Positions 16,951-25,496 of a DNA stretch of 32,518 nt are shown here, in pieces. How positions within the stretch are numbered: the first letter of the stretch is position 1; each line of letters begins with the position of its first letter. A model generated the notes under the pieces. That model saw only the letters and a list, made by a program, of their open reading frames with translations. It made no database searches and was not told where the DNA came from. A program made the position numbers and the translations under genes. Source of the DNA: Gammaproteobacteria bacterium (GTDB lineage: Bacteria; Pseudomonadota; Gammaproteobacteria; Arenicellales; Poriferihabitantaceae); the NCBI GenBank assembly GCA_011523765.1, contig WTGA01000026.1, positions 6,353 through 38,870 on the forward strand, in the 5' to 3' direction.

Positions 16951-19900
16951 TCGGTGACCTCCATATGGATTGAATCAACCTCTATCTTACGGGCTTTGAA
17001 GGAGAATTTCAACCCGTCCCTTATCGAGTGCATGTTGACGTGCCCGAACTCCGTCTCGGTGATGGAACGGGAGGTGGACTCCGTCCCGTCCCTGTGATAC
17101 GTCCCTATCCTCACTTCCTCGGGGGTGGCGTCGTCCGCCTTGAACGACCCCAGCAGGTGCCCCGTCTTGTATTTCGCCGTATCGAAAGAACTCATCCCCT
17201 TGTTCGCTCCGGCCATCACATAGGACGCCGGATGCTTGAGGGTGAGGGACAGCTCCGCCCCCTGTTCTATGGGGGTGTCGTCGTTGATCCTCAGCACCAC
17301 CGTCCTGTCCTCCAATGTGAAAAATATCTCGTCGGTTATCCTGGCCATCTCCCGTACGGGGGAACCGAACGAAAGCTCCGTCCACCGTACGTCGCCCGAC
17401 GGCTGGAGCAGCCCCGCATACGTCCTTCCCTTCTCCGTGACGAACACTATCCGTCCCGTGTCGGCGAGAGCGGTCATGCTCTTGATGTCGTCGTCGAAGA
17501 GGAAGTCGCTTATGCTGCCTGTAACGCTACGCCATGTGTTCCGTTCCCGTTCGCGGGAGCGCTCCAGGGCGTAGATATGTTTCCTGTCCAGCATGACCTG
17601 GTAGGTGAGGTCTTGCAGGACGAGCGGAGGCACGGGGGAGGGGATGTCGGAAGGATCGAGGACGGCGTTCTGCAACGACTCCAGTCCCAGTCCGTCCATA
17701 ACTATACGTCCCTTGGAGGTGCCTATGATCGTGTCCTGTCCGATGGCAGTCACCCAGTACACTTCGATTCCTCCCTCGTCGGTCAGGGGTTGCGTGTATC
17801 CGTATGGAATCAAGGACGGAGGATTGTCCCTCGCAGGCAGTACGATGCGTTCTATGGTGGAAAATGAAAACACGCCTTGCTCCGGCCCCTTGATAACGTC
17901 GGAGGTGGTGGAGGTGACGTCCAATATGTTACGTCCTCCGCGCGCACCCGCAAACAGGTACCTGTTGGAATCCGCCGTCACGGAAGAATAATAGTAATCG
18001 GGGGACAACCCCACCACGGGGGGACCTATGAAGTCGATGTAATAAAGCTCCGGAGAGACTTCCTTCTCTCCCAGGAACGGTTGGGAAACGACGGCATCGG
18101 CGAACGCCGTTTTCAACGCGGAGTCGATATTGTCGTCCGAGAACCGTAAAGGCAGCATGGCGACTCCGGGTCTCCTTTGCGTGACTTTCTCCTTCACTAC
18201 CACGACATCAATACAATTGGATACGGGATTTATATTCCGATCATCAACGGCATAAATTCCCTCCAAATCACATATCGTTTCTATCTCCGTAAAAGTAGTT
18301 TCCGTTCCCGCCTCCAGAACATATGAAGCGATATACAGATACGCCTCCCTGTTGGCATAATACCACGATGGAATTTTTATGTTACGCGCTACTTCCCCTT
18401 TTTTCGCCATATCTCTCCATAACGCCCGCTTGTCCCACAGTCGTTTATCTTCATCCGTATCCTTAGGAGGCGGAAGAAACTGCGCGGTATCGGTGGATGC
18501 CCTGTGTCTTAACGAAAGATTCTCGTATTCCACCACGGGGAACTGTTCAAAGTACGGGGTGGCTTCTATGCTGGCGCCTCCCATCGCACGGGTGAAGTCC
18601 TCCGTAGCCGTCTTCTCGGTCGAATATCTCAGGATGCAGTTTCCGTAGGTGCTCCATTCGAACGCCGTCGCTACCGGAAACTCCCGTTTACGTTCACTGG
18701 CTTGTAGCAGGGAGTTGACCGCTTCCGTATCCTTGGGCAGGGTAAGGGAACTCCTGTCCATGGGGGGAAAATCCCCCACGGTACGTTGGACGGCGTACTG
18801 CCTGAAAAACTTGTTGTATTGGGTTCCATTGTTGTTCCACGCCCTGAAGTCTATCTCCTTCAGGATATTGTCCAACCGGGTGGAATTGGCGGTGGTCAGC
18901 AGGGCGGTTCCCGGACGGGATGTGAACTCCGCCGGCGAGGGGAATCCGACACCTTTGTCGTCCTCGAACAGACGATTGAACGGGTTGTAAGGTTTCATCC
19001 ATAAATCGTAACGCCCCAGTTCTCTCGAAGACAGTATGGACGGGAAGTAATGCAGACGCTGTCCCGTCCCCTTGAATTTGACGGCAAGCTCCTGCATGAC
19101 GAACTGCGATCCGTCGGGGGTTCCTTCCAACACCAGCGGAGGCATCCGCCCCGAACGATCCACCGCTACGAAGTTGTTCACCCCCTCGATCAACTCGTAG
19201 GAAGGAAGGGGGTTGCGTATGTCGTCGAACAAGCCCTCGCGGGACGGAACGTCCGCAAGGTAACGGCGTATGTCCGATGAAAAAATCGCCAAATCACGTA
19301 CGGATGCATTGTTCACTCCTATGACCGGGAGTCTTCTTGACGAGTAAGTGAAATTTCTTATGTCGTACGTGGCTTGTGCGAGGACGCCGGGGTCGTTGAC
19401 GGCTTTTCCCGGACGGTATGTTCCCGGCATCGCCCTCGTGCATCCGTTTCCCACCACTTTTCCGGATCTATTTACTACCAGAAACCTGTGCCAGAAATGT
19501 CCCATGGACCATCTGCATTGCAGCCGTCGTATGGTACTCCCGGTGAGACGATCCGCCTCCCTTCCCGTGGAATACGGCACCCCTACATGGAAGGGACGCA
19601 GTTCCCCCATGGCCAGGGAAAGAAGATAATAAAGGTCGTACGAGTGACGGTTCTGTTGTACCACCTCCCTCCATAACCACAGTCCCAGTCCGTTACGGGT
19701 GATGGTGCCTGTTATCGCTTCCGCGGGAGCTGAAGCGGCGAGTATCCATGCGGTGGCGTTCAGAACTTGCTGCGAGGGAGAGTTTCCACTCCAAATACCC
19801 GTCTCCCCCAGTAACCGGACGAAATCGTAACGGGAACCGATCCGTTTCTGGTCGTACATCCCGCTGTCCGACGATCCCGTCCATTTGGACGGTTCCGCGT

Positions 19901-20165
19901 AAGCGTCGTTTACTCCCCACTCGAACTCGTACAAGGGATCGTAGATGAAGAAATAACTGTTTCCGTTCCACTCGAACGGTATGACCCTGTCCGTGGGAAG
20001 AACCTCTATCGGGAGGTCTTCCGTGGCTGGACGGTTGCGGAGGTACTCCCCCCGTTCATGGATGAGGTTCTCGGCGTGGAGAAAGTCGTTGTCTTCGGAA
20101 GCCCGGTACTGCCCCCTCGGTCCCCTCATGCTCCCGTCCAGGGGAGTGGTGACTATGCGTCCCAT
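16947..20165 (-). CDS. Tail tubular protein B (T7 gp12-like), 1072 aa
   Basis: The N-terminus carries the typical gp12 start: a short ligand-binding strand, then AENLIHERGEYLRNRPATED (residues 31-50), which matches the 'EN...G..RRPG' signature of tubular protein B. The rest is beta-rich, as expected for the nozzle's propeller fold. At 1072 residues it is longer than T7 gp12 (794), so it probably has inserted domains. The gene follows tubular protein A with a one-base overlap (TGATG) and precedes the gp14-like gene by ATGA. The product should form the lower part of the short tail, below the adaptor ring, and carry the fibres. Confidence 0.75.
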   Translation of the reverse strand: MGRIVTTPLDGSMRGPRGQYRASEDNDFLHAENLIHERGEYLRNRPATEDLPIEVLPTDRVIPFEWNGNSYFFIYDPLYEFEWGVNDAYAEPSKWTGSSDSGMYDQKRIGSRYDFVRLLGETGIWSGNSPSQQVLNATAWILAASAPAEAITGTITRNGLGLWLWREVVQQNRHSYDLYYLLSLAMGELRPFHVGVPYSTGREADRLTGSTIRRLQCRWSMGHFWHRFLVVNRSGKVVGNGCTRAMPGTYRPGKAVNDPGVLAQATYDIRNFTYSSRRLPVIGVNNASVRDLAIFSSDIRRYLADVPSREGLFDDIRNPLPSYELIEGVNNFVAVDRSGRMPPLVLEGTPDGSQFVMQELAVKFKGTGQRLHYFPSILSSRELGRYDLWMKPYNPFNRLFEDDKGVGFPSPAEFTSRPGTALLTTANSTRLDNILKEIDFRAWNNNGTQYNKFFRQYAVQRTVGDFPPMDRSSLTLPKDTEAVNSLLQASERKREFPVATAFEWSTYGNCILRYSTEKTATEDFTRAMGGASIEATPYFEQFPVVEYENLSLRHRASTDTAQFLPPPKDTDEDKRLWDKRALWRDMAKKGEVARNIKIPSWYYANREAYLYIASYVLEAGTETTFTEIETICDLEGIYAVDDRNINPVSNCIDVVVVKEKVTQRRPGVAMLPLRFSDDNIDSALKTAFADAVVSQPFLGEKEVSPELYYIDFIGPPVVGLSPDYYYSSVTADSNRYLFAGARGGRNILDVTSTTSDVIKGPEQGVFSFSTIERIVLPARDNPPSLIPYGYTQPLTDEGGIEVYWVTAIGQDTIIGTSKGRIVMDGLGLESLQNAVLDPSDIPSPVPPLVLQDLTYQVMLDRKHIYALERSRERERNTWRSVTGSISDFLFDDDIKSMTALADTGRIVFVTEKGRTYAGLLQPSGDVRWTELSFGSPVREMARITDEIFFTLEDRTVVLRINDDTPIEQGAELSLTLKHPASYVMAGANKGMSSFDTAKYKTGHLLGSFKADDATPEEVRIGTYHRDGTESTSRSITETEFGHVNMHSIRDGLKFSFKARKIEVDSIHMEVTE

Positions 20166-20869
20166 CAGCGTCCCGTCCGCATGCGGGAAAGGATCGACGG
20201 CTCCTTGAGCCTGTGTCCCTTGCGGTTCTCCACCGCCGCCTGTGTCTCCATTTTTTTCTTGTCCCGCCTGTGCATGGCTATGTACGGGACGCTCACCTCG
20301 GCATCAGTCGAAAGACCCTGCTCCAGCGCCACCATCAACTCCTTCTTGACGTACTCCCTGAACTGGATGCTCCACGAGGATATGTCGGCGTTCACCAGCC
20401 CCCTTTCTCCGTCGTCCTCGGGAGGACGGGGGATGTACAGGGCGAATATCTCCGAACAATCCGAACGGAACTCGTTCCCCACTATCCTCCCCAGCTTGCC
20501 GTACTCCGCATCGTATCCCGTCAACGGGTAGGTGAACGGCTGGTAATGGTCGCTGAAGTTGTAGGAGTACGGGTAGGACGGACGGCTCCTGTCGAGATGA
20601 TCGTAGAACTCGAAGATGTACAGGTAGTCGGACGGCAGGGCGAATCTGTTCCGGTACTCCCTGTAGATGTCGTCGGTGCCTCCGGCTGGTTCGAGTGTCA
20701 CCGTCTTCGTCAGAAAAGGCCAGGGGTACAGCCCCATGGAAGTCCTGACTATGTCGGCGTACAGATCGAACGCCGCCAGAGCGTTCTTCGACGTATCATC
20801 GGTGGAGGTGACCCGCCCGTTGCGCGTGCGCAGCATGGCGGGATTGATTAACTCGGAGACGACCCCCAT
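20165..20869 (-). CDS. Tail tubular protein A / head-tail adaptor (T7 gp11-like), 234 aa
   Basis: The sequence shows the adaptor signature: an N-terminal helix, then YPWPFLTKTVTL (residues 48-59), Tyr-rich text, and FALPSDYLYIFEFYD (76-90), matching the 'PW.Fa...LP.D.l.i' pattern of gp11 and P22 gp4-like proteins. Size is slightly above T7 gp11 (196). A 12-mer of such proteins forms the ring between portal and nozzle. The start at 20869 follows TAAGGTG, nine bases after the second capsid gene, and the stop is coupled to tubular protein B. Confidence 0.75.
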   Translation of the reverse strand: MGVVSELINPAMLRTRNGRVTSTDDTSKNALAAFDLYADIVRTSMGLYPWPFLTKTVTLEPAGGTDDIYREYRNRFALPSDYLYIFEFYDHLDRSRPSYPYSYNFSDHYQPFTYPLTGYDAEYGKLGRIVGNEFRSDCSEIFALYIPRPPEDDGERGLVNADISSWSIQFREYVKKELMVALEQGLSTDAEVSVPYIAMHRRDKKKMETQAAVENRKGHRLKEPSILSRMRTGR

Positions 20870-20878
20870 CCATACACC

Positions 20879-22306
20879 TTACGCCACCGCTACAGCGGTC
20901 ATGGAGTCCAAATCACGGGGAGTGAAATACAATTCCCGTACCAGAGGATCCCATATCCGTATCCCTTCCAAGTGATACTCCTTGTAGAGAAACTTCTCGT
21001 AACTCTGCGTGAAGTCGTCCGTGGATTTCAGCCTCACGTTCATGTTGGTGGGGGACAGGAACTGGAAGCCCTTGGGGTCGAAAACTATCGCCCGGTACAT
21101 CCCGTTAGCGTCGATGTAACTGGAGGCGGTGACATCCGTATTGGCGGTCGCCGTGTTGAATCCGCCCGAATTGGTCGCCAGAGACTGGTCGGCGGTTCCA
21201 AGCAGACTCAACGAGGACGCGATGTGCTTCGATCCCGTGAAAGTGAGATGGTTCGCTATGAGTTCGCCCGCCGTGTTACCTGCACGCTTGTTGTTTGATC
21301 CGATGGTCTGGGACACCTTGCCTGAACTGTCGATGGTGATGTCTCCGTTCCGGGTAGCTCCGTTCCATGTGAAGTCCCTCCGCAGGGTCTCCGACCCGAA
21401 AATCTCGTCGGGTACCGTAAGGAACTGGTAATTCTGGAACTCGTGAATCTTCCCTTTTCCGAGTATGATGCTCGAACCCATGTAGTCCCGGTTACCGATC
21501 TTGTCCTGGTTGATGTCCTTCCACATGGCGTACACGGTGTTGGTGGTGAAGATGGTGCATTTGCCCTTCAACGCCTCTTCCGATCCCGTGTTCCTGTTGA
21601 TGGACGATTCCGTTTCCGAGCCGAAGGTGCTGTTCTGGAGATCGGCGGTCAGGTAGAAGAACCTGCTCACCTCCAACGGACAGGACACCCTGGTATTGGA
21701 CGCATTGGCCTTTCCAAGGAGACAGTTACGGTAACGGTCGGGAAGGGTCACTTCCTTTCCCCGTCCCGCCTCGGCTCCGAATCCCGCGATTCTGGGGTTC
21801 TCGATGACGGGAGCCGTCAACAGTTCCTTGAACATGGAGAGGGTTTCCGTCTGGAACCACTCATTGAGCCGTTCCGTATATTTGTTGACTAGGAAATCGT
21901 GATTGTGACCCGTCACCTGCGCATCGGCGCGGGGTACGGACACGTTGAGCACCCGTCCCACTCCGTCGCTGGAACGCCGTCTCCATCCCAACTGTACGGG
22001 ATTGGGAGTCGCCCTGTTACGACGGTAACGGTGATCGACCGTATTGGTGTTTCCGCTGGTGAAGTCGGGATCGCCCCCCTTCAACTTGTAAACCTTCTTC
22101 TCGTCCGAACCCGGTGAATCCGACAGTCCCGCAAGCGCGATGGCTTCCGCGTCGATTTTCCCGAGAAAATCCATGGTCTGGTTCGCCTTGGTGTTGGGTC
22201 TTACGTTGAAATATTTTTTCAACACGTTCATCGAGACCGCGAAGTCTTTTTGAACCCTCCCGAAAGCCACCTGGGCTACATTTTCAAAAGTGTGGTTCAA
22301 TGGCAT
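20879..22306 (-). CDS. Second major-capsid-type protein (paralogue), 475 aa
   Basis: It is clearly related to the 576-residue capsid protein just upstream. Both have HTFEN.../LTFEN... with following helix (residues 5-33), WRRRSS (108-113), RADAQVTG (126-133), ENPRIAGFG (169-177), NMNVRLK...DF (421-432) and IWDPLVRELYFTPRD (451-465). ATG 22306 follows AAAGGAG, which overlaps the stop of the first capsid gene, so both should be made in quantity from one mRNA. In T4 a similar pair (gp23/gp24) forms hexamers and pentamers. Here a penton, a minor shell component or an alternative subunit is possible. The HK97 fold itself is inferred from position and the paired homology. Confidence 0.75.
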   Translation of the reverse strand: MPLNHTFENVAQVAFGRVQKDFAVSMNVLKKYFNVRPNTKANQTMDFLGKIDAEAIALAGLSDSPGSDEKKVYKLKGGDPDFTSGNTNTVDHRYRRNRATPNPVQLGWRRRSSDGVGRVLNVSVPRADAQVTGHNHDFLVNKYTERLNEWFQTETLSMFKELLTAPVIENPRIAGFGAEAGRGKEVTLPDRYRNCLLGKANASNTRVSCPLEVSRFFYLTADLQNSTFGSETESSINRNTGSEEALKGKCTIFTTNTVYAMWKDINQDKIGNRDYMGSSIILGKGKIHEFQNYQFLTVPDEIFGSETLRRDFTWNGATRNGDITIDSSGKVSQTIGSNNKRAGNTAGELIANHLTFTGSKHIASSLSLLGTADQSLATNSGGFNTATANTDVTASSYIDANGMYRAIVFDPKGFQFLSPTNMNVRLKSTDDFTQSYEKFLYKEYHLEGIRIWDPLVRELYFTPRDLDSMTAVAVA

Positions 22307-22317
22307 AAGTTTCTCCT

Positions 22318-24048
22318 TTAGGCGGTCGTGTAGGTACCTATCTTGTCCCCCGACCTGGTAAAAAACACCTGCCTGACCAGAGGGTCGTATAAACGCAAGG
22401 TGTCAAGATAAATTTCAGAATAAAGTCTATAATTATGGGAATTTTGGAAGTCCTCCGCAATCTTGAACTTGACGTTCATCTCCTTGGGAAGACCGTAATG
22501 CATCGCCCTGCGATCCACTATGTATGCCATGGAGAGGTTGCTTGCGTCGGCAAACCGTTCGTTGGTGTGGAGTAACGCATTACCCGACACTCCGTTGTAG
22601 TTCTGCGCTCCCGCGGAGGCGTTCTTGGTGGTATCGGAACGGAAGTCCTTCGCCTTGTCCTTCACGGTATCGACCGTGTTGGGGTCCTGGAAGTTCATGT
22701 TCTCGGGATACAGGTCTCCGGCCTGGATTCTTACAATCTCCACCGTCTTGCCCCGGAATACGACCTGCCCCGTGCTTTGTGCCAGATTGAATGCCAGACT
22801 GGTGAAAGTGAAGTCGTCCACGACGGTGTTCCCTTTCCTGACCGTGACTGCGGCGCTCGACGAGTCGGATACCACGGACACCCTCCATGTACTGGAAGAC
22901 CCCCCCGTCCCTGTCAGTCCCACTCCTTCACCGCCCGGAACCAACGCCCTTACGCGGAACCGTTTCCTTCCGGAAGTATTGGACGCCTTCTGTACGAAGT
23001 CGATCCGTCCCCTTTCCGCTCCCGAACGGGGGACGGCGGACATGACCGGGTTGGCTGCATGCTGCCATGTAAGGGGATCGGGAAACGAGGTCCCGAACCG
23101 GTTGGAAGCCAGCGCGTCCGGTACCGAAACGAACATGTATTTGTCGTAACGCCTTACATAGGCGTGTCCCAGAAAATTTTTCCTGTCATGGAACAGCTCG
23201 GAACGGCTCAATACGTCCCTGTTTTCCTCCTTGAACCGGGCGAACGCCGTGTGTCCCATGACCACGATTCGTTCCGCTTCAGCCGCCGCGTCCCCGAGAC
23301 GGGGGTTGCTGCCGTCGTAAACGTGCGTGTCGGAAGGGTTTCCCGTCTCCAAATCTATGGGGGATTGGGATCGGTCGGCGGGGTTAAGGTATCCCGCATC
23401 CCTGCAATTCGCCATCTCGGAGTCTATGTAATCCAGACCGTCGATGGTGAACGGGGCTTCGTACGTTCCCTTCTTGTTCTGTGCGGCGGTGAATTTCCCC
23501 ACCATCATGTGACGGAAGGAATCCAGGAACTTGACCTCGAATCCTTTTCCCTCGTCTCCGGAACCGCCTCCGCTGCCCAGTCCTCCCATGACGGGGTTTT
23601 CCCTCATCGGCATGGTGAATCCGTTTATCATCATCGCCAGCATGTCGTAATTGTAGGCGTCCACCATCCTGTCCTTGAGAATGTCCACCAGCTTCTCGAA
23701 CGAAATGCCTGTGAGTTGCGCCTGCGTACGGTCGCAGGTGATTCCCACCTCGCGTCCCTGCCGGGCGGATTGGCTGGAGCGTCTGCGCCATACGGGTTCG
23801 TCCGTGTCGGGAGTGGGTCTGTTCCTGCCGGCGTAGTTCTCGCCTGTGGTACGGGACGAACCCGTTCCCAGCCTGCCCAAGGGCACCTCTTTCGATGAGA
23901 TGGGACCCAGCATGGATTTCATGTCCGTACCGCCACTGAACGGCTCGGGCTTCCAGAACTTTTCCAACGTATTCGTGGAGACCGTGATCTCCTTCTGCGC
24001 CTTGGTCTGCGCAGTTCTTACAGCATTTTCAAAGGTCAAATCGGTCAT
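22318..24048 (-). CDS. Major capsid protein, 576 aa
   Basis: It follows the scaffold gene with an 11-base gap and a good site (AGAGGTGG), the usual place of the major capsid gene. The N-terminal helix (FENAVRTAQTKAQKEITVS), WRRRSS (88-92), RTQAQLTGISFEKL (107-120) and the C-terminal YDPLVRQVFFTRSGD (554-568) are shared with the paralogue next door. Relative to that paralogue it has an extra beta-rich block at about residues 362-470 (RFRVRALVPGGEG, then STWRVSVVSDSSSAAVTV), perhaps a surface domain. Which of the two is more abundant in the particle is not visible. The WRRR...D...Q...G block loosely recalls the Phage_capsid_3 (DUF4043) group, but I am not sure of that. Confidence 0.8.
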   Translation of the reverse strand: MTDLTFENAVRTAQTKAQKEITVSTNTLEKFWKPEPFSGGTDMKSMLGPISSKEVPLGRLGTGSSRTTGENYAGRNRPTPDTDEPVWRRRSSQSARQGREVGITCDRTQAQLTGISFEKLVDILKDRMVDAYNYDMLAMMINGFTMPMRENPVMGGLGSGGGSGDEGKGFEVKFLDSFRHMMVGKFTAAQNKKGTYEAPFTIDGLDYIDSEMANCRDAGYLNPADRSQSPIDLETGNPSDTHVYDGSNPRLGDAAAEAERIVVMGHTAFARFKEENRDVLSRSELFHDRKNFLGHAYVRRYDKYMFVSVPDALASNRFGTSFPDPLTWQHAANPVMSAVPRSGAERGRIDFVQKASNTSGRKRFRVRALVPGGEGVGLTGTGGSSSTWRVSVVSDSSSAAVTVRKGNTVVDDFTFTSLAFNLAQSTGQVVFRGKTVEIVRIQAGDLYPENMNFQDPNTVDTVKDKAKDFRSDTTKNASAGAQNYNGVSGNALLHTNERFADASNLSMAYIVDRRAMHYGLPKEMNVKFKIAEDFQNSHNYRLYSEIYLDTLRLYDPLVRQVFFTRSGDKIGTYTTA

Positions 24049-24058
24049 AATCCACCTC

Positions 24059-25264
24059 TTATCCGTCGACCAGACCCCGTTTGTTGATCTCGTCCAGGAC
24101 CTTGTTTAGTTTTATTGTAGCAGATTTTAATTTCTTCTGCATATCTTTTCTCGATCCGTCATTTTTATACGGCATGTACTTCTCCCGGCGTTCTATCAGG
24201 GCGTCCCTCATCTTCTCCAGTCCGGAGGGGGTGAGGCTCTGGATGCTTACCGCCGCCTGTTTCAGCTGCAGGCGTTCGGGGGCTGCACTGTCGTTCAATG
24301 CCCTGTTTATCATGCGGATGAAGGCGGAGGAACTCTTGATTTTTTCACCATGGTATTCCACGTCAAACTCGGGGCCGTACTTCTTTATGAAGGCGATAGC
24401 GTCCTTCATCACCGCACGGGTGTCCTCCCCGTATTCCTTCTCGATGGCGGCTCGTTCTTGAGCGATATAGTCATTCTTCTCCTGTATCTGTGAATCATGG
24501 TAATTCCGACGATAATCATCGTATTTCTCTATCATCGCGTACGCCTGTTCCTCCGAGAACATGTTGTCGTGGAACATCTTCCTCAAATCATCCCGGTCGT
24601 CCTTGAACTCTTCACCGGCCAGGTAGGTCTCGGCGAACAGGTCGTCCTTGTACCCCTCCGCTTCCTCGGGCACGTTGAACCCCTCCTTGAGAAACGCCCT
24701 CCATTCCTCCTCGTTTTCCGTGGAGGGAACCACCAGCCGGTCGGGGTCCTGGTTCTCCCTCAGACCCTTCATGTACGAGTACATGTCCCCCATGTCGAAT
24801 ATGCCGTTCTCCACCAGCATGGACGAATCTATGCGGTTCTTGCCCACCATCGCGGCGAACTGGTCGTCGGGCACCCTCCCCTCGGCCTGGGCGGCTTCCA
24901 GCCATCCCTCGTAATCGGAACTCTGATAGACCGCCATGGCGATCTCCTCGTCGGTTATCTTGTGGGGATCGACCTCGCCGGAGGCTTCCTCCTCCTCGTC
25001 CTGCTCGTCCCTCAGATCGAGCAGTCCTTCAAGCTCGGGGTCCCTTTCCTCTTCTTCGTCGGCATCCTCCTCTTCGGTTTCCTCTTCGGGTTCTTCCTCT
25101 TCGGATTCCTCCAGATCATCCCGTTCCTCGTCGGTGTAACTGTCGTCGGTGTAGTCGTCGTCCCCCAGAATGGAGTCGATCAGATCGTCCTCCGACGGCT
25201 CGGAGGAATCTTCTTCGTCGTCCACTTCTTCGTCGTTCACTTCTTCTTCGATTTCATCGGACAT
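24059..25264 (-). CDS. Head scaffolding protein, 401 aa
   Basis: The first 120 residues are extremely acidic (runs of Asp and Glu, for example ESEEEEPEEETEEEDADEEE). Then comes a region typical of scaffolds (NEEEWRAFLKEGFNVPEEAE, then FKDDRDDLRKMFHDNMFSEE) in which a 'VP' segment is followed by helices ending in a gLs.eQA-like motif. The C-terminus is a basic helix (KDMQKKLKSATIKLNKVLDE), the usual coat-binding end. It lies between portal and capsid genes, behind AAAGGAAGG at ATG 25264. The protein would fill the procapsid and be released before packaging. No protease domain is seen. Confidence 0.8.
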   Translation of the reverse strand: MSDEIEEEVNDEEVDDEEDSSEPSEDDLIDSILGDDDYTDDSYTDEERDDLEESEEEEPEEETEEEDADEEEERDPELEGLLDLRDEQDEEEEASGEVDPHKITDEEIAMAVYQSSDYEGWLEAAQAEGRVPDDQFAAMVGKNRIDSSMLVENGIFDMGDMYSYMKGLRENQDPDRLVVPSTENEEEWRAFLKEGFNVPEEAEGYKDDLFAETYLAGEEFKDDRDDLRKMFHDNMFSEEQAYAMIEKYDDYRRNYHDSQIQEKNDYIAQERAAIEKEYGEDTRAVMKDAIAFIKKYGPEFDVEYHGEKIKSSSAFIRMINRALNDSAAPERLQLKQAAVSIQSLTPSGLEKMRDALIERREKYMPYKNDGSRKDMQKKLKSATIKLNKVLDEINKRGLVDG

Positions 25265-25289
25265 ATGTACCTTCCTTTAAGTTGTCTCC

Positions 25290-25496
25290 TCAATCACGAT
25301 TATCGTTCAAATGTTCCAAAATGAAAAGCCCTATGCTACGCCTTCCCATGAAATGCTCCATGTCCTGTCCTTTAACGGGGCGTTGCATCCATACCTGCGA
25401 ACATTGGATCAGCGTGTCGAGTACTATCTTTCCTTGGGGGGTGCATCCTATCACCTTCAACGCCTTACGGAACTCCCGTTCCCGCGTCGGGGACAC
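25290..25496 (-). CDS. Bbp19-like small phage protein, 68 aa
   Basis: The block FRKALKVIGCTPQGKIVLDTL followed by GRRSIGLFILEHL resembles the Bbp19 family of podophages, where 'F..TP.G..VL..L' is followed by 'GRRSV...L', and which is often found beside the portal gene. I choose GTG 25496 because AAGGAGG lies 11 bases before it and the overlap with portal is then 32 bases. An ATG at 25640 would need 176 bases of overlap and adds Ser/Pro-rich sequence that looks like shadow. The function of the family is unknown to me. Its place between portal and scaffold suggests a role in head assembly. Confidence 0.65.
   Translation of the reverse strand: MSPTREREFRKALKVIGCTPQGKIVLDTLIQCSQVWMQRPVKGQDMEHFMGRRSIGLFILEHLNDNRD

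Noticed and set aside
14771-16957. 728-codon open frame on the plus strand
   Set aside because: It runs antisense across the gp14-like gene and the 507-residue gene, so it would need two good coding regions to be wrong. Its composition is shadow-like.
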